A stretch of DNA of 64,000 nt from an uncultured Amylibacter sp. (lineage in GTDB: Bacteria; Pseudomonadota; Alphaproteobacteria; Rhodobacterales; Rhodobacteraceae), in contig OY365741.1 of assembly GCA_959347425.1 (NCBI GenBank), positions 1,636,501 to 1,700,500 of the forward strand, given 5' to 3'. A program made the translations under genes and the position numbers. Within the stretch, counting starts at the first letter, position 1. Every line of letters begins with the position of its first letter. The notes under the pieces were generated by a model that was not told the origin of the DNA, ran no database searches, and was given only the letters and a program-made list of their open reading frames with translations. This document shows, piece after piece, positions 8,830-17,035 of the stretch.

Positions 8830-9013
8830 CCGTGAAGTGGCAAAATTATTCACAATCCCACAAAAAAACGCCCAAAAACCCAAAATTTCCACCCTCCACC
8901 CCTAAAAACGCTTTGCAAAACCTTGCATTATGGTGCATGCTAGCCTTACAAATCAACATTTGCACCCACGGGGGCGTATCTTTACACCCCCCAAAGTGCT
9001 GATGTTTATCAAT

Positions 9014-9027
9014 GGTCAAACTTGACC
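9014..9027. promoter_or_regulatory. Perfect inverted repeat before tauA
   Basis: GGTCAA-ac-TTGACC lies 28 bases before the tauA start, just upstream of the AAGGAG site. The rest of the 8830-9055 spacer holds no gene; it contains a TGCA-rich segment (8923-8940) that could be part of the promoter. The palindrome is a candidate operator for the taurine-type uptake genes. Confidence 0.4.
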
Positions 9028-9055
9028 TTGTTTCGTTATTTAAGGAGAAACCACA

Positions 9056-10042
9056 ATGAAACTAACAAAAACCCTTACTGCCATAGCCGTTGCGCTGGCA
9101 GCAACTACAAGTGCCGCAAAGGCACTGGACGAGCTGGTCGTCGCTTATTTCTTGGAATGGCCGACACCGAATCAGTTCGCTCAAACAAACAAACTGTATT
9201 CAGAAGCTCTTGGAATCCCCGTAAAATGGGTTTCTTTTGATGCTGGCACGGCGATGTCTGCGGCTATGGCCTCTGGCGATGTGCATATTTCTTATTCCCA
9301 AGGGGTGACACCGTTTCTGGTGGCAACCGCCGCTGGGCAGGATTTGCAGATTGTCGATATTGCCATGACCTATTCTGACAATGACAACTGCGTTGTGCGG
9401 AGTTCTTTGGAAATCACCAAAAACAACGCCAAAGAGCTGATTGGCAAACAGGTCGGTGTGCCGATTGGTACTGCCGCTCATTTTGGCTTTTTACAGCAAA
9501 TGGCGCATTTTGGCATCAATCCAGAGGACATGCGCATCGTTGATATGTCTCCCGTTGACGGGGCTGCCGCCTTTGCCACGGGCGAGCTGGATATGGTTTG
9601 CGGTTGGGGTGGACACCTGCGCCGTATGAAGGAATTCGGCGAACCATTGCTCAGCGGGGCTGAAAAGGAAGAAGTCGTTGGACGTTTGTATGACGTGACT
9701 TCTATCCCCACTGCTTTTGGTGAAGAGTACCCAGAAATTCTGGCGAAATTCCTGAAAGTAACGGCTGATATGAATATCAAATACAAAAGCGAAGGCGCGT
9801 CCATGATGGGCGATATTGCCAAAGCTGCTGGACAAGATATTGCCAACGCGCAACCCGTGATTGACATTTTCCGGTTTCCAACCGTGTCTGACCAGCTATC
9901 TGATAACTGGTTTGCTGGCTGGCTGGCAAAGGATTTGAAATCCGTTGCGGACAAGCTGGAAGCGGGCGGCGATTTGAAGGCTTTGGGCGATTATGCTCCC
10001 TTGGTCAATCCGTCCTATCTGGAAGCTGCAAGCAAAATGTAG
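9056..10042 (+). CDS. tauA: Taurine-type ABC transporter substrate-binding protein
   Basis: The 328-residue periplasmic protein has a cleavable signal peptide (MKLTKTLTAIAVALAATTSA, cut near AKA-LDE). The mature part is an NMT1/TauA-like fold: VSFDAGTAMSAAMASGDVHI, the SQGVTPF motif and GVPIGTAAHFGFLQ are typical of the sulfonate/taurine group. It should capture a sulfonate, probably taurine, and deliver it to TauBC. An AAGGAG site precedes the ATG. A strong terminator follows at once, so the SBP can be made in excess of the membrane components. Confidence 0.85.
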   Translation: MKLTKTLTAIAVALAATTSAAKALDELVVAYFLEWPTPNQFAQTNKLYSEALGIPVKWVSFDAGTAMSAAMASGDVHISYSQGVTPFLVATAAGQDLQIVDIAMTYSDNDNCVVRSSLEITKNNAKELIGKQVGVPIGTAAHFGFLQQMAHFGINPEDMRIVDMSPVDGAAAFATGELDMVCGWGGHLRRMKEFGEPLLSGAEKEEVVGRLYDVTSIPTAFGEEYPEILAKFLKVTADMNIKYKSEGASMMGDIAKAAGQDIANAQPVIDIFRFPTVSDQLSDNWFAGWLAKDLKSVADKLEAGGDLKALGDYAPLVNPSYLEAASKM

Positions 10043-10052
10043 TTTGAAAAAT

Positions 10053-10088
10053 AAAGATACGCCGATTACGGTCGGCGTATCTTTTTTT
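10053..10088 (+). terminator. Intrinsic terminator after tauA
   Basis: A long stem, AAAGATACGCCG with CGGCGTATCTTT, is closed by an 8-base loop and followed by a T-run. It starts 11 bases after the tauA stop. With a free-standing gene downstream it separates tauA from tauBC. Confidence 0.92.
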
Positions 10089-10141
10089 ATGTTTTTTTGC
10101 TTATTATGTATTAAACTAATAAGTAAAATAAGGGAATTTTT

Positions 10142-11089
10142 ATGATAGAGCCTATCAAAACAAAATTAAAATTTGACGGCGAAGGGCTGAAAGATAATTT
10201 TATTGATGTTAAGGATTTAGCACCATCCTTAATAGCATTGTCTGATTTGATACAGGAATCCAACAAACTAATTAATGGAGATAAGACTACAATTAACGTA
10301 AAGGTTAATGCTGATATAAAACAAGGCTGTTTTGAAGTTTTGCTTATGTTTGATTTCAGCGTGGTAGAAAACTTAAAAGATTTAGTAACACCAGAAACGA
10401 CAAGGTCGATAAAAGAGATATTAGAATGGTTAGAAATAATATCATCGCTGATCGGTGAAGAGCCAGTAGGTGCTGGGGGCGGGCTTTTAGGACTATTGTC
10501 TTTAATAAAAATTTTCAAGGGCAAGCCTATAGATAAAAATCAAATTATTGGGAAATATGGTAATAATTATACTATTAACACAGGGGGTGGCGATTTAATA
10601 ATTAATGAGCAGACATTTATTATACATAACGCCCCAAGTATAAGAAAATTAACACAAGATTTTTTATCGCCCTTGCATAATAAAGGTATTGACTCTATTG
10701 AATTGTATGATGATGATAAAACCCATAATATATTAAATCATAAAGACTATAAACCTTTTCTTGATTATGATGATTGGTCAGAAGAAAAAGCACACAATAC
10801 AACTACAAACATAACGACAAGGCATTTGGTAGTGTATAAACCAGAATTCAATGAAGATGCAAAAAGATGGTCTTTTTTATTAGATGAAAAATCTATAAAT
10901 GTTGATATATCAAAAACAACCATAGCCAAGGATGTTTTTGTTAGGGGAGGTGTAAGGGTTGGCGATACATATAAGGTAAAACTGGAAGAAGAAGAGCATA
11001 AAACAGACACAGGACAATATAGGACAATCTATAAAATATTAAAAGTATTGGAATTTATTAAAGGAGATAGGCAAGATGATTTTATTTAA
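10142..11089 (+). CDS. AT-rich hypothetical protein inserted between tauA and tauB
   Basis: The 315-residue protein has no signal peptide. Its N-terminus (KLKFDGEGLKDNFIDVKDLA, then INGDKTTINVKVNADIKQGC) resembles a widespread family of uncharacterised bacterial proteins that I cannot name. A hydrophobic Gly-rich stretch, GAGGGLLGLLSLIKIF (about 121-136), may be a short membrane or amphipathic segment. Composition is strongly AT-rich against GC-rich tau neighbours. It begins 54 bases after the tauA terminator and has its own upstream inverted repeat, CTTATTA/TAATAAG (10100-10123). It looks like acquired cargo rather than part of the transporter. Confidence 0.6.
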   Translation: MIEPIKTKLKFDGEGLKDNFIDVKDLAPSLIALSDLIQESNKLINGDKTTINVKVNADIKQGCFEVLLMFDFSVVENLKDLVTPETTRSIKEILEWLEIISSLIGEEPVGAGGGLLGLLSLIKIFKGKPIDKNQIIGKYGNNYTINTGGGDLIINEQTFIIHNAPSIRKLTQDFLSPLHNKGIDSIELYDDDKTHNILNHKDYKPFLDYDDWSEEKAHNTTTNITTRHLVVYKPEFNEDAKRWSFLLDEKSINVDISKTTIAKDVFVRGGVRVGDTYKVKLEEEEHKTDTGQYRTIYKILKVLEFIKGDRQDDFI

Positions 11090-11151
11090 TGAGCTTTTAA
11101 TTTGGCAAAATTACATGTATAGTCTGCTTACAAACGAAAGGACACTTTAAC

Positions 11152-11976
11152 ATGACCCCGAAAACCGCTCAAAAAACAGGACTCGTCATAAACGACATTT
11201 CCATGACCTTTACCCTGCCCAACGGCAGCGCGGTAGAGGCGTTAAAAGACATTAACCTAACGATAAAAGAGGGCGAGTTAATGTCGGTTCTGGGTCCCTC
11301 TGGCTGTGGCAAAACCACCTTGCTAAACATATTGGCAGGGTTTCTTGCACCCACCAGCGGGCAGATTTTCTTAAACGACAATCCGGTGCTTGAACCCAGT
11401 TCCGAACGCGGCATGGTGTTCCAGCAAGGCGCGTTGTTTGAATGGATGAATGTCCGCGCGAATATCGGCTTTGGTCCGAAAATGAAGGGGACTCCGCAAA
11501 AAACAATTGATGCACGGGTGGATGATTTACTGCAAACCGTGGGCTTGCAGGATTTCTCTGATAAGATGATTTATGAGATGTCGGGCGGTATGCAACAGCG
11601 CGTTGCCCTTGCTCGGTGCTTGGCGAACGACCCCGATGTGATTTTGATGGACGAGCCTTTGGGCGCGCTGGATGCCCTGACCCGTGAAAAAATGCAAAGT
11701 CTTATTTTGGATATTTGGAAAAAGACGGGTAAGACGATTATTCTTATCACCCACTCGGTGGAGGAGGCGTTATTGCTCGGCGAACGATTGCTGGTTATGG
11801 CTCCGCGTCCCGGGCGGATTCATAAAGAATACAACCTGCCGTTTGCAGAGCTGGGCGTGGGTGCCGACCTCCGCGGCGTTAAAAAACACAAACTATTCGG
11901 TAAAACCCGTGATGAAATTCTGTCCATGATTTGGGATATGGAAGAAGAAATCATGGGGCGAACAGAAAACGATTAA
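11152..11976 (+). CDS. tauB: Taurine-type ABC transporter ATP-binding protein
   Basis: A 274-residue ABC ATPase of the nitrate/sulfonate/taurine group. Walker A is GPSGCGKTT (48-56), the Q-loop MVFQQGALFEW, the signature MSGGMQQRVALA (143-154) and Walker B VILMDEPLGALD (163-174), followed by the switch His in LITHSVEEA. The C-terminal extension with RPGRIHKEYNLPF is usual for this group. It energises uptake through TauC, whose gene starts 15 bases downstream. An AAAGGACA site precedes the ATG. Confidence 0.9.
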   Translation: MTPKTAQKTGLVINDISMTFTLPNGSAVEALKDINLTIKEGELMSVLGPSGCGKTTLLNILAGFLAPTSGQIFLNDNPVLEPSSERGMVFQQGALFEWMNVRANIGFGPKMKGTPQKTIDARVDDLLQTVGLQDFSDKMIYEMSGGMQQRVALARCLANDPDVILMDEPLGALDALTREKMQSLILDIWKKTGKTIILITHSVEEALLLGERLLVMAPRPGRIHKEYNLPFAELGVGADLRGVKKHKLFGKTRDEILSMIWDMEEEIMGRTEND

Positions 11977-11991
11977 AAAGGAAACCACACC

Positions 11992-13458
11992 ATGTTTATG
12001 AAAATACAAAACCCATTCTTACGATATATCGCGTCCTTGCTGGCGTTAATTTTTGCCACTGGCGCAGGGCTTTATGTGCTGATGGTACCCGTTGCTGGGC
12101 TTTGGGTCTATGTCGGCGATGCTCTGCGCAAAACGCTGGGCAATGCTGGGGATTTGATTTATATCGCGGGGACGATGATCGGCGGGATTGTCGGGATTTT
12201 CGTGCTGTTTCTGGCGGTGAGTACCTTTTGCAGTTTAACCTACGGGCTGTACGCTCTGGGGCGCACGCGGGTGGGTTTTGCCAGCGTGAAAACCGTGACT
12301 TTCGGCGATGAATCGGTGGTGGTTGCCAATCGGTTTGGCTCTATTGCTGCCGTGCTGACGGTGTTTATCTTTTGGGGGATAGCCACGGGTTCTGGGCTTT
12401 TGCCGATTAGCTTGCCGAAGGCGTTTGTCGGCGAATCTAGTTTTGAATATACCGCGCAGAACGCGGCGGGGGAGACTGCGACGGCGAGGATTCACGTGCT
12501 GGTGCATGCCTTTGAAAATAAAACCGCCACCCTGCCCGAACGCGCCAATACCGCCACGGGGTTTGCCGTGGATGATTCGGTTAAGGTTGCGGAGCGGCGC
12601 ACGAAACTGATACAGGCGCAAAAGAATGACGAAGGCGGGGGGGTTGATGGCTATCGCGTGATAGAGATTGATGGCCAACCGATAGCCCCTGGGCAACGGG
12701 TTGCCTTTGCCGATGGGCAGATTTTAATGACCGAAAAGGGCAGTTTGCAAGTGCGCCCCGAAACGGGATTAACGATGGAGGCTTTGTACCTACCCCCGCC
12801 CGAACAGGTGTTCACGCGGTTTATCCAGTTGCATCAAGAGGGGTATCAAGGTGTTGGTCTATGGGAAAACGTGTCGTGGTCGTTGATTCGCGTGTTTTTA
12901 GGATTCTCGCTGGGGTGTTTGTTTGGGATTCCTTTGGGCTTTGCCATGGGGCTGAACGGCTGGATGCGCGGGTGGTTTGACCCGATTGTAGAGTTCATGC
13001 GCCCCGTGCCTCCCTTGGCGTTAATTCCTCTGATTATCATTTGGTTTGGCATTGGTGAAGAAGGTAAGACGGTGTTGTTGTTCCTTGCCGCCTTGTGGAT
13101 TATGGCGATTGCCGCCCGATCGGGTGTATCGGGGGTGAGTATCTCCAAGGTGCATGCCGCCTATAGTTTGGGCGCGACCAAGCGCGATGTGCTGATGCGG
13201 GTGATTTTGCCCAATTCTTTGCCAGAGATTTTTACTGGCGCACGGGTGGCTATGGGTGTGTGTTGGGGGACGGTTGTCGCGGCAGAGCTGGTGGCGGCAG
13301 AGACAGGCGTTGGTAAGATGATTATCGCCGCGTCCAAGTTTCAATTAACCGATATTGTGATTGTTGGGATTGTGATTATCGGGGTGATTGGGTTTTCTAT
13401 TGAGGTTTTAATGCGCAGTGCAGAGAAACGGCTGATTCCGTGGAAAGGGAAAGGCTGA
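11992..13458 (+). CDS. tauC: Taurine-type ABC transporter permease with long N-terminal extension
   Basis: The C-terminal 220 residues are an ordinary BPD-type permease: membrane helices from about 300, the EAA-type loop near IIIWFGIGEEGKTVL and a second coupling segment at AAYSLGATKRDVLMRVILP. Before this lies an unusual extension of about 280 residues: three predicted membrane helices (about 10-40, 57-85, 115-140) and a soluble stretch (about 145-285) with YRVIEIDGQPIAPGQRVAFA. Common TauC/SsuC proteins are about 250-280 residues. The extension may be a periplasmic module that contacts TauA; its role is unknown. Confidence 0.85.
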   Translation: MFMKIQNPFLRYIASLLALIFATGAGLYVLMVPVAGLWVYVGDALRKTLGNAGDLIYIAGTMIGGIVGIFVLFLAVSTFCSLTYGLYALGRTRVGFASVKTVTFGDESVVVANRFGSIAAVLTVFIFWGIATGSGLLPISLPKAFVGESSFEYTAQNAAGETATARIHVLVHAFENKTATLPERANTATGFAVDDSVKVAERRTKLIQAQKNDEGGGVDGYRVIEIDGQPIAPGQRVAFADGQILMTEKGSLQVRPETGLTMEALYLPPPEQVFTRFIQLHQEGYQGVGLWENVSWSLIRVFLGFSLGCLFGIPLGFAMGLNGWMRGWFDPIVEFMRPVPPLALIPLIIIWFGIGEEGKTVLLFLAALWIMAIAARSGVSGVSISKVHAAYSLGATKRDVLMRVILPNSLPEIFTGARVAMGVCWGTVVAAELVAAETGVGKMIIAASKFQLTDIVIVGIVIIGVIGFSIEVLMRSAEKRLIPWKGKG

Positions 13459-13500
13459 TTTTAGGGGTTAGTGGTGAGTGATTAGTGATTAGTTATTTAG
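13459..13500 (+). repeat. Heptad repeat array after tauC
   Basis: The spacer between tauC and the next lipoprotein consists almost wholly of TTAGTGA/TTAGTTA-type heptads, including GTGATTAGTGATTAGTTATT. It leaves no room for a clear promoter or ribosome-binding site for the following gene. Confidence 0.75.
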
Positions 13501-13501
13501 A

Positions 13502-14977
13502 ATGAAACCGATTTATACTTTAATGATAGCCGTTATGCTGACCGCTTGTGGGTCTGCCACTATAACTATTCCCAATACGCCAGAAATTCCACTTGATTAT
13601 TTAACAGACGGAATTGTGAATACAAAAGATTTACCCGATGCTCCAACCAGACCGAAAGATGTTGTAGGTGACGGATTTTTAATTGTAGATGCCGATGGTT
13701 TTAATGCAACCGATATACACGAGGGGCATAAATTAGGCACTGTGCGTGACTATCGGCGCGGGGGTAGGGACAGCGAAAGCCCCGATGGGTTTGCTCAGTT
13801 TTTTACTTCAATACAAGAGACTGATGAAGGCGGGGATATTAGAGTTTTAAGCTCTAACGCCTACAATGGAATTTTATCAACAACAAATCTGGGTGCACCT
13901 TTGGTTGACCCACCAACAGATGCAATTTGGCCCGGGTATTTTAATTTTGGCTCTCTTGGATATAGATCTTCTAATTTTTATGTTAATTTCACCAGTGGGC
14001 ATTTTGGGTTTTATAATGGTATGAGCGGGGAGGCTAGCGGAATTAGCACAAGGGATGATACGTGGGGAGGGCTTTTGGGTGGTGGTGGAGTAGTAATAAG
14101 CAGACTAGATGGATACTTTGGTAATCATCCTAACGCAGTAGGGCTTAACCCTGGGCAAATGGTAGGGACTTTTACCTCTGATTGGACAGGAGTCCCCATA
14201 TTTAATGATTATTATGAAGCTGATTTGATTGGGTTGATTGGTGAAGAGGGGGCGGTTGGTGTATTTGGAACAAATGGTGGCTTCACGGCAACAAATCTAA
14301 GCTATACCCCCCTTGACCCTTGCGATGATAAGGTAGAAGGAATATGTGTGGAATACGCAGATTGGGCAGATAGGTTTTTGACATCCCAACCCAATACACC
14401 AAATCAGTTTTTGTCTGGTGATGAAATTTTGTTAATTGATACAAAACAAAAAGGTAACCTAAACCTTAAAGATACCATCCTTAAAGATGCCACCTCTGTT
14501 AAGATGCTTAAACCCGTAGTATTGGCGGGGAATGGAAACAGCGGTGTGGCGTATTTTAAAGGTGGAACTTATGCAGGTTTGTTATCTGGTACAAATCTGG
14601 GCGAACCTCTGACTGAGGAAAGCGGAAAAGCAGAATGGGTAGGGCGATATAGTGCGACCAGTCTTGATCCTCGCATGATGACACTTGAAATTGATTTTGC
14701 CAGTAAAAAGGTAGAGGCTTTTGTACGCCACGCATCACAAGGATACTATCACCTAATTGGCGATTATAATAAAAACGGGGTAATAACAGGGACAGTTGAT
14801 GTTGGTTTTTTTGACGCTGGCACACGAACACCAACAGCAGAAAGTACCAGATACCCAGGAGTTTTAACAGGGCTTATTGGTCAAAACGGCGCAGTTGGCG
14901 CATTCGTCAGTATAAAGGGTGATACAACTAATTCATTCTACGCTGGCGGTTTTGTCGCCCATCCGTATGGAAACTAG
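13502..14977 (+). CDS. TbpB-like lipoprotein with two barrel domains
   Basis: The 491-residue protein starts with a short signal peptide and lipobox (MLTACGS, Cys16). Two barrel-like units follow, each ending in the family signature: LIGLIGEEGAVGVFGTNGGF near residue 255 and LTGLIGQNGAVGAFVS near residue 465, then FYAGGFVAHP at the C-terminus. It lacks the NPF-Cys repeats of the 3070-5418 relative. Each unit contains the NAYNGILSTTNLGAPL / GTYAGLLSGTNLGEPL element, so the halves probably arose by duplication. Outer-membrane surface location and ligand binding are inferred from the TbpB-like fold. Confidence 0.68.
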   Translation: MKPIYTLMIAVMLTACGSATITIPNTPEIPLDYLTDGIVNTKDLPDAPTRPKDVVGDGFLIVDADGFNATDIHEGHKLGTVRDYRRGGRDSESPDGFAQFFTSIQETDEGGDIRVLSSNAYNGILSTTNLGAPLVDPPTDAIWPGYFNFGSLGYRSSNFYVNFTSGHFGFYNGMSGEASGISTRDDTWGGLLGGGGVVISRLDGYFGNHPNAVGLNPGQMVGTFTSDWTGVPIFNDYYEADLIGLIGEEGAVGVFGTNGGFTATNLSYTPLDPCDDKVEGICVEYADWADRFLTSQPNTPNQFLSGDEILLIDTKQKGNLNLKDTILKDATSVKMLKPVVLAGNGNSGVAYFKGGTYAGLLSGTNLGEPLTEESGKAEWVGRYSATSLDPRMMTLEIDFASKKVEAFVRHASQGYYHLIGDYNKNGVITGTVDVGFFDAGTRTPTAESTRYPGVLTGLIGQNGAVGAFVSIKGDTTNSFYAGGFVAHPYGN

Positions 14978-14992
14978 GCGGGCAACAATAAT

Positions 14993-16861
14993 TTATTCTA
15001 GGATATAAATTTTTTGCAAGCGATGAGTAAAGACGCGTTCAAAGGCGTATATGTTTTTTTCAATCCATGCATGTTGAACTTCCCAATTATTTTTATCGCT
15101 TGGATCAAAAGTTTTATAGTGGGTAATTCGCGCACGAGGTTTCTTTGAAATTGGCTGAGCACCCTCCCGCATCCATTTCAGACTAAAACCAAGTTCGTTT
15201 TCAATCTCATCCCGACTGCGTTCCAAACTATCGAAGAATGTTCTGTTATAATCATGACCACTAATTTTATAAATATCATTGCTAGGATACTCCAATAAAA
15301 CCTCTACACACAATCTTTGTTTCTTCACGCTAACTGTTCCAACAATTTCTACACCTCTACGAATATAAACAAATCTTCGCCCATAATATTGCTTTTTTAT
15401 AAAGGTAGTGCGATTTTTAATCGTTTTTTTATTTAATATATCTGTTGCTAATTTGGTAGTCTTAGAATAATTTTTGAACTCTCTCCAAAAATTTTCGCAA
15501 AGGATTTCAGCTTCAGATTTAATTTTAGCTATTCTTTTTAGTGTCACTAATAAAAGTGGCATTAACTTTGACATATCAGGTCCATGATCTCGCCCAGTCA
15601 ACGCCTTACGTAAAGGCATAAAAAACTCTTTACCTTTGCGCACTCTTTGCTCGTCATTATTGCGCCCAGTCGCCTGCTTCACCGCGCCCGTCCATTCACG
15701 CCAACTGCCCTCATCCCACGGGCGGGCGGGCAACAGAGCCATCGCCTCACGGACATAATCCGCATCACCCTCTGCCACCACTGGCAAACAACCCTTGGCA
15801 CATAACTGCCACCACACGGCTATATCCGCCCGCGTGCTGATATTATCACGGATAGCCAACCAAAACGCATCACGCATATCAGGCGCAACCTCTGCCAAAT
15901 CATCCGCCACTTCCGCCGCGTCCAACCCCGCCAAATATCGCGCCGATAGAGGTGCCACCTCTGCCACATCGTATTTTGTCGGCACCGCCCCGTAATCCGC
16001 CAAATCAAAGGCGGCAACCAAATCCGCCAACCCCAATAACGCCACATCGCGCGACGAACCCGCAGCGATAAGATGGGATAATAACGCCGCGGGCTCTACC
16101 CCATTGCTACGTAAATCGCGCAATGATAGCGTGCCGAGGCGTTTTGATAAAGCCTCTCCCTTTGCCCCCGTCAATAATGAATGATGGGCGAAATGCGGGA
16201 TTTCACCACCCAAAGCGGTGATAATTTGAATCTGGGTTGCCGTGTTTGTTACGTGGTCAGACCCGCGCACGATATGGGTAATATCGAAATCCACATCATC
16301 GCAAACGGACGCGAGCGTATAAAGAAACTGCCCATCGGCGCGGATAAGCACGGGGTCGGATACAGAGCCCGCATCAATCGACAACCCGCCCAAAATCCCA
16401 TCTTCCCAAGTAATCCGTTCCAAATCCAGTTTGAACCGCCAATAGGACGGCTGGGTTTTGCGCAGGTCGGTTTTTTGTGCCTCTGTTAGGTGCAGGGCAG
16501 AGCGGTCATAGACGGGCGGTTTGCCCATATTCAGCTGTTTTTTGCGTTTTAAATCGAGCTCCACGGGGGTTTCAAAACACTCATAAAGTCGCCCTGATTG
16601 GCGTAATTTATCGGCGGCGGCCTCGTATTGTTTGATACGGTCGGATTGTTTTTCAATACGATCCCAGTGTAGCCCCAGCCATTCCAAATCGGTTTTTATC
16701 GCGTCAGCGAATTCCTGCGTGGAACGCTGTGGGTCAGTGTCATCAAGGCGTAGAATAAAATCGCCGTTCGTCTTGCGGGCTATCGCATAGTTAAACAGGG
16801 CGGTGCGCAGATTGCCGATATGAAGAAAGCCCGTGGGACTTGGGGCGAAACGTGTTTTCAT
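14993..16861 (-). CDS. gltX: Glutamyl-tRNA synthetase fused to a DUF4268 domain
   Basis: Residues 1-437 are a normal class I GluRS that charges tRNA-Glu: PSPTGFLHIGN with the HIGH-type motif (14-17), the KMSKS-type motif LSKRLG (238-243) and the anticodon-binding end GRDHGPDMSKLMPLL. Where GluRS usually stops, the frame continues for about 185 residues of much more AT-rich sequence (14993-15550). That part matches DUF4268: NFWREFKNY, then ENELGFSLKW, RITHYKTFDPSDKNNW and AFERVF. DUF4268 normally ends restriction- or nuclease-like proteins. The total of 622 is about 150-180 longer than expected. Whether it makes one protein or is later processed is unknown. Confidence 0.88.
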   Translation of the reverse strand: MKTRFAPSPTGFLHIGNLRTALFNYAIARKTNGDFILRLDDTDPQRSTQEFADAIKTDLEWLGLHWDRIEKQSDRIKQYEAAADKLRQSGRLYECFETPVELDLKRKKQLNMGKPPVYDRSALHLTEAQKTDLRKTQPSYWRFKLDLERITWEDGILGGLSIDAGSVSDPVLIRADGQFLYTLASVCDDVDFDITHIVRGSDHVTNTATQIQIITALGGEIPHFAHHSLLTGAKGEALSKRLGTLSLRDLRSNGVEPAALLSHLIAAGSSRDVALLGLADLVAAFDLADYGAVPTKYDVAEVAPLSARYLAGLDAAEVADDLAEVAPDMRDAFWLAIRDNISTRADIAVWWQLCAKGCLPVVAEGDADYVREAMALLPARPWDEGSWREWTGAVKQATGRNNDEQRVRKGKEFFMPLRKALTGRDHGPDMSKLMPLLLVTLKRIAKIKSEAEILCENFWREFKNYSKTTKLATDILNKKTIKNRTTFIKKQYYGRRFVYIRRGVEIVGTVSVKKQRLCVEVLLEYPSNDIYKISGHDYNRTFFDSLERSRDEIENELGFSLKWMREGAQPISKKPRARITHYKTFDPSDKNNWEVQHAWIEKNIYAFERVFTHRLQKIYILE

Positions 16862-16863
16862 GA

Positions 16864-16895
16864 TAGTTATTAGTTATTAGTTGTTAGTTATTAGT
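16864..16895 (-). repeat. Heptad array next to the gltX start
   Basis: TTAGTTA-type heptads lie immediately upstream of the gltX ATG, in the orientation opposite to those at 16998-17035. The two arrays can pair, enclosing about 100 bp. Confidence 0.7.
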
Positions 16896-16997
16896 GGGGG
16901 TGTGTGTTTGACTATGTGCTTTATTTTTTTAAGTTTGTCAATGGGGAGCGGGTTTCACGGGCGGGGTATCTCTGGTGAATTTTTTGCAAGACCAAAA

Positions 16998-17035
16998 AAA
17001 CTAATAACTAATAACTAATAACTAACAACTAAAAT
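16998..17035 (-). repeat. Heptad array at the nadE 3' end
   Basis: Read on the nadE strand, heptads of TTAGTTA and TTAGTTG start within 4 bases of the stop codon and fill about 35 bp. Confidence 0.75.
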
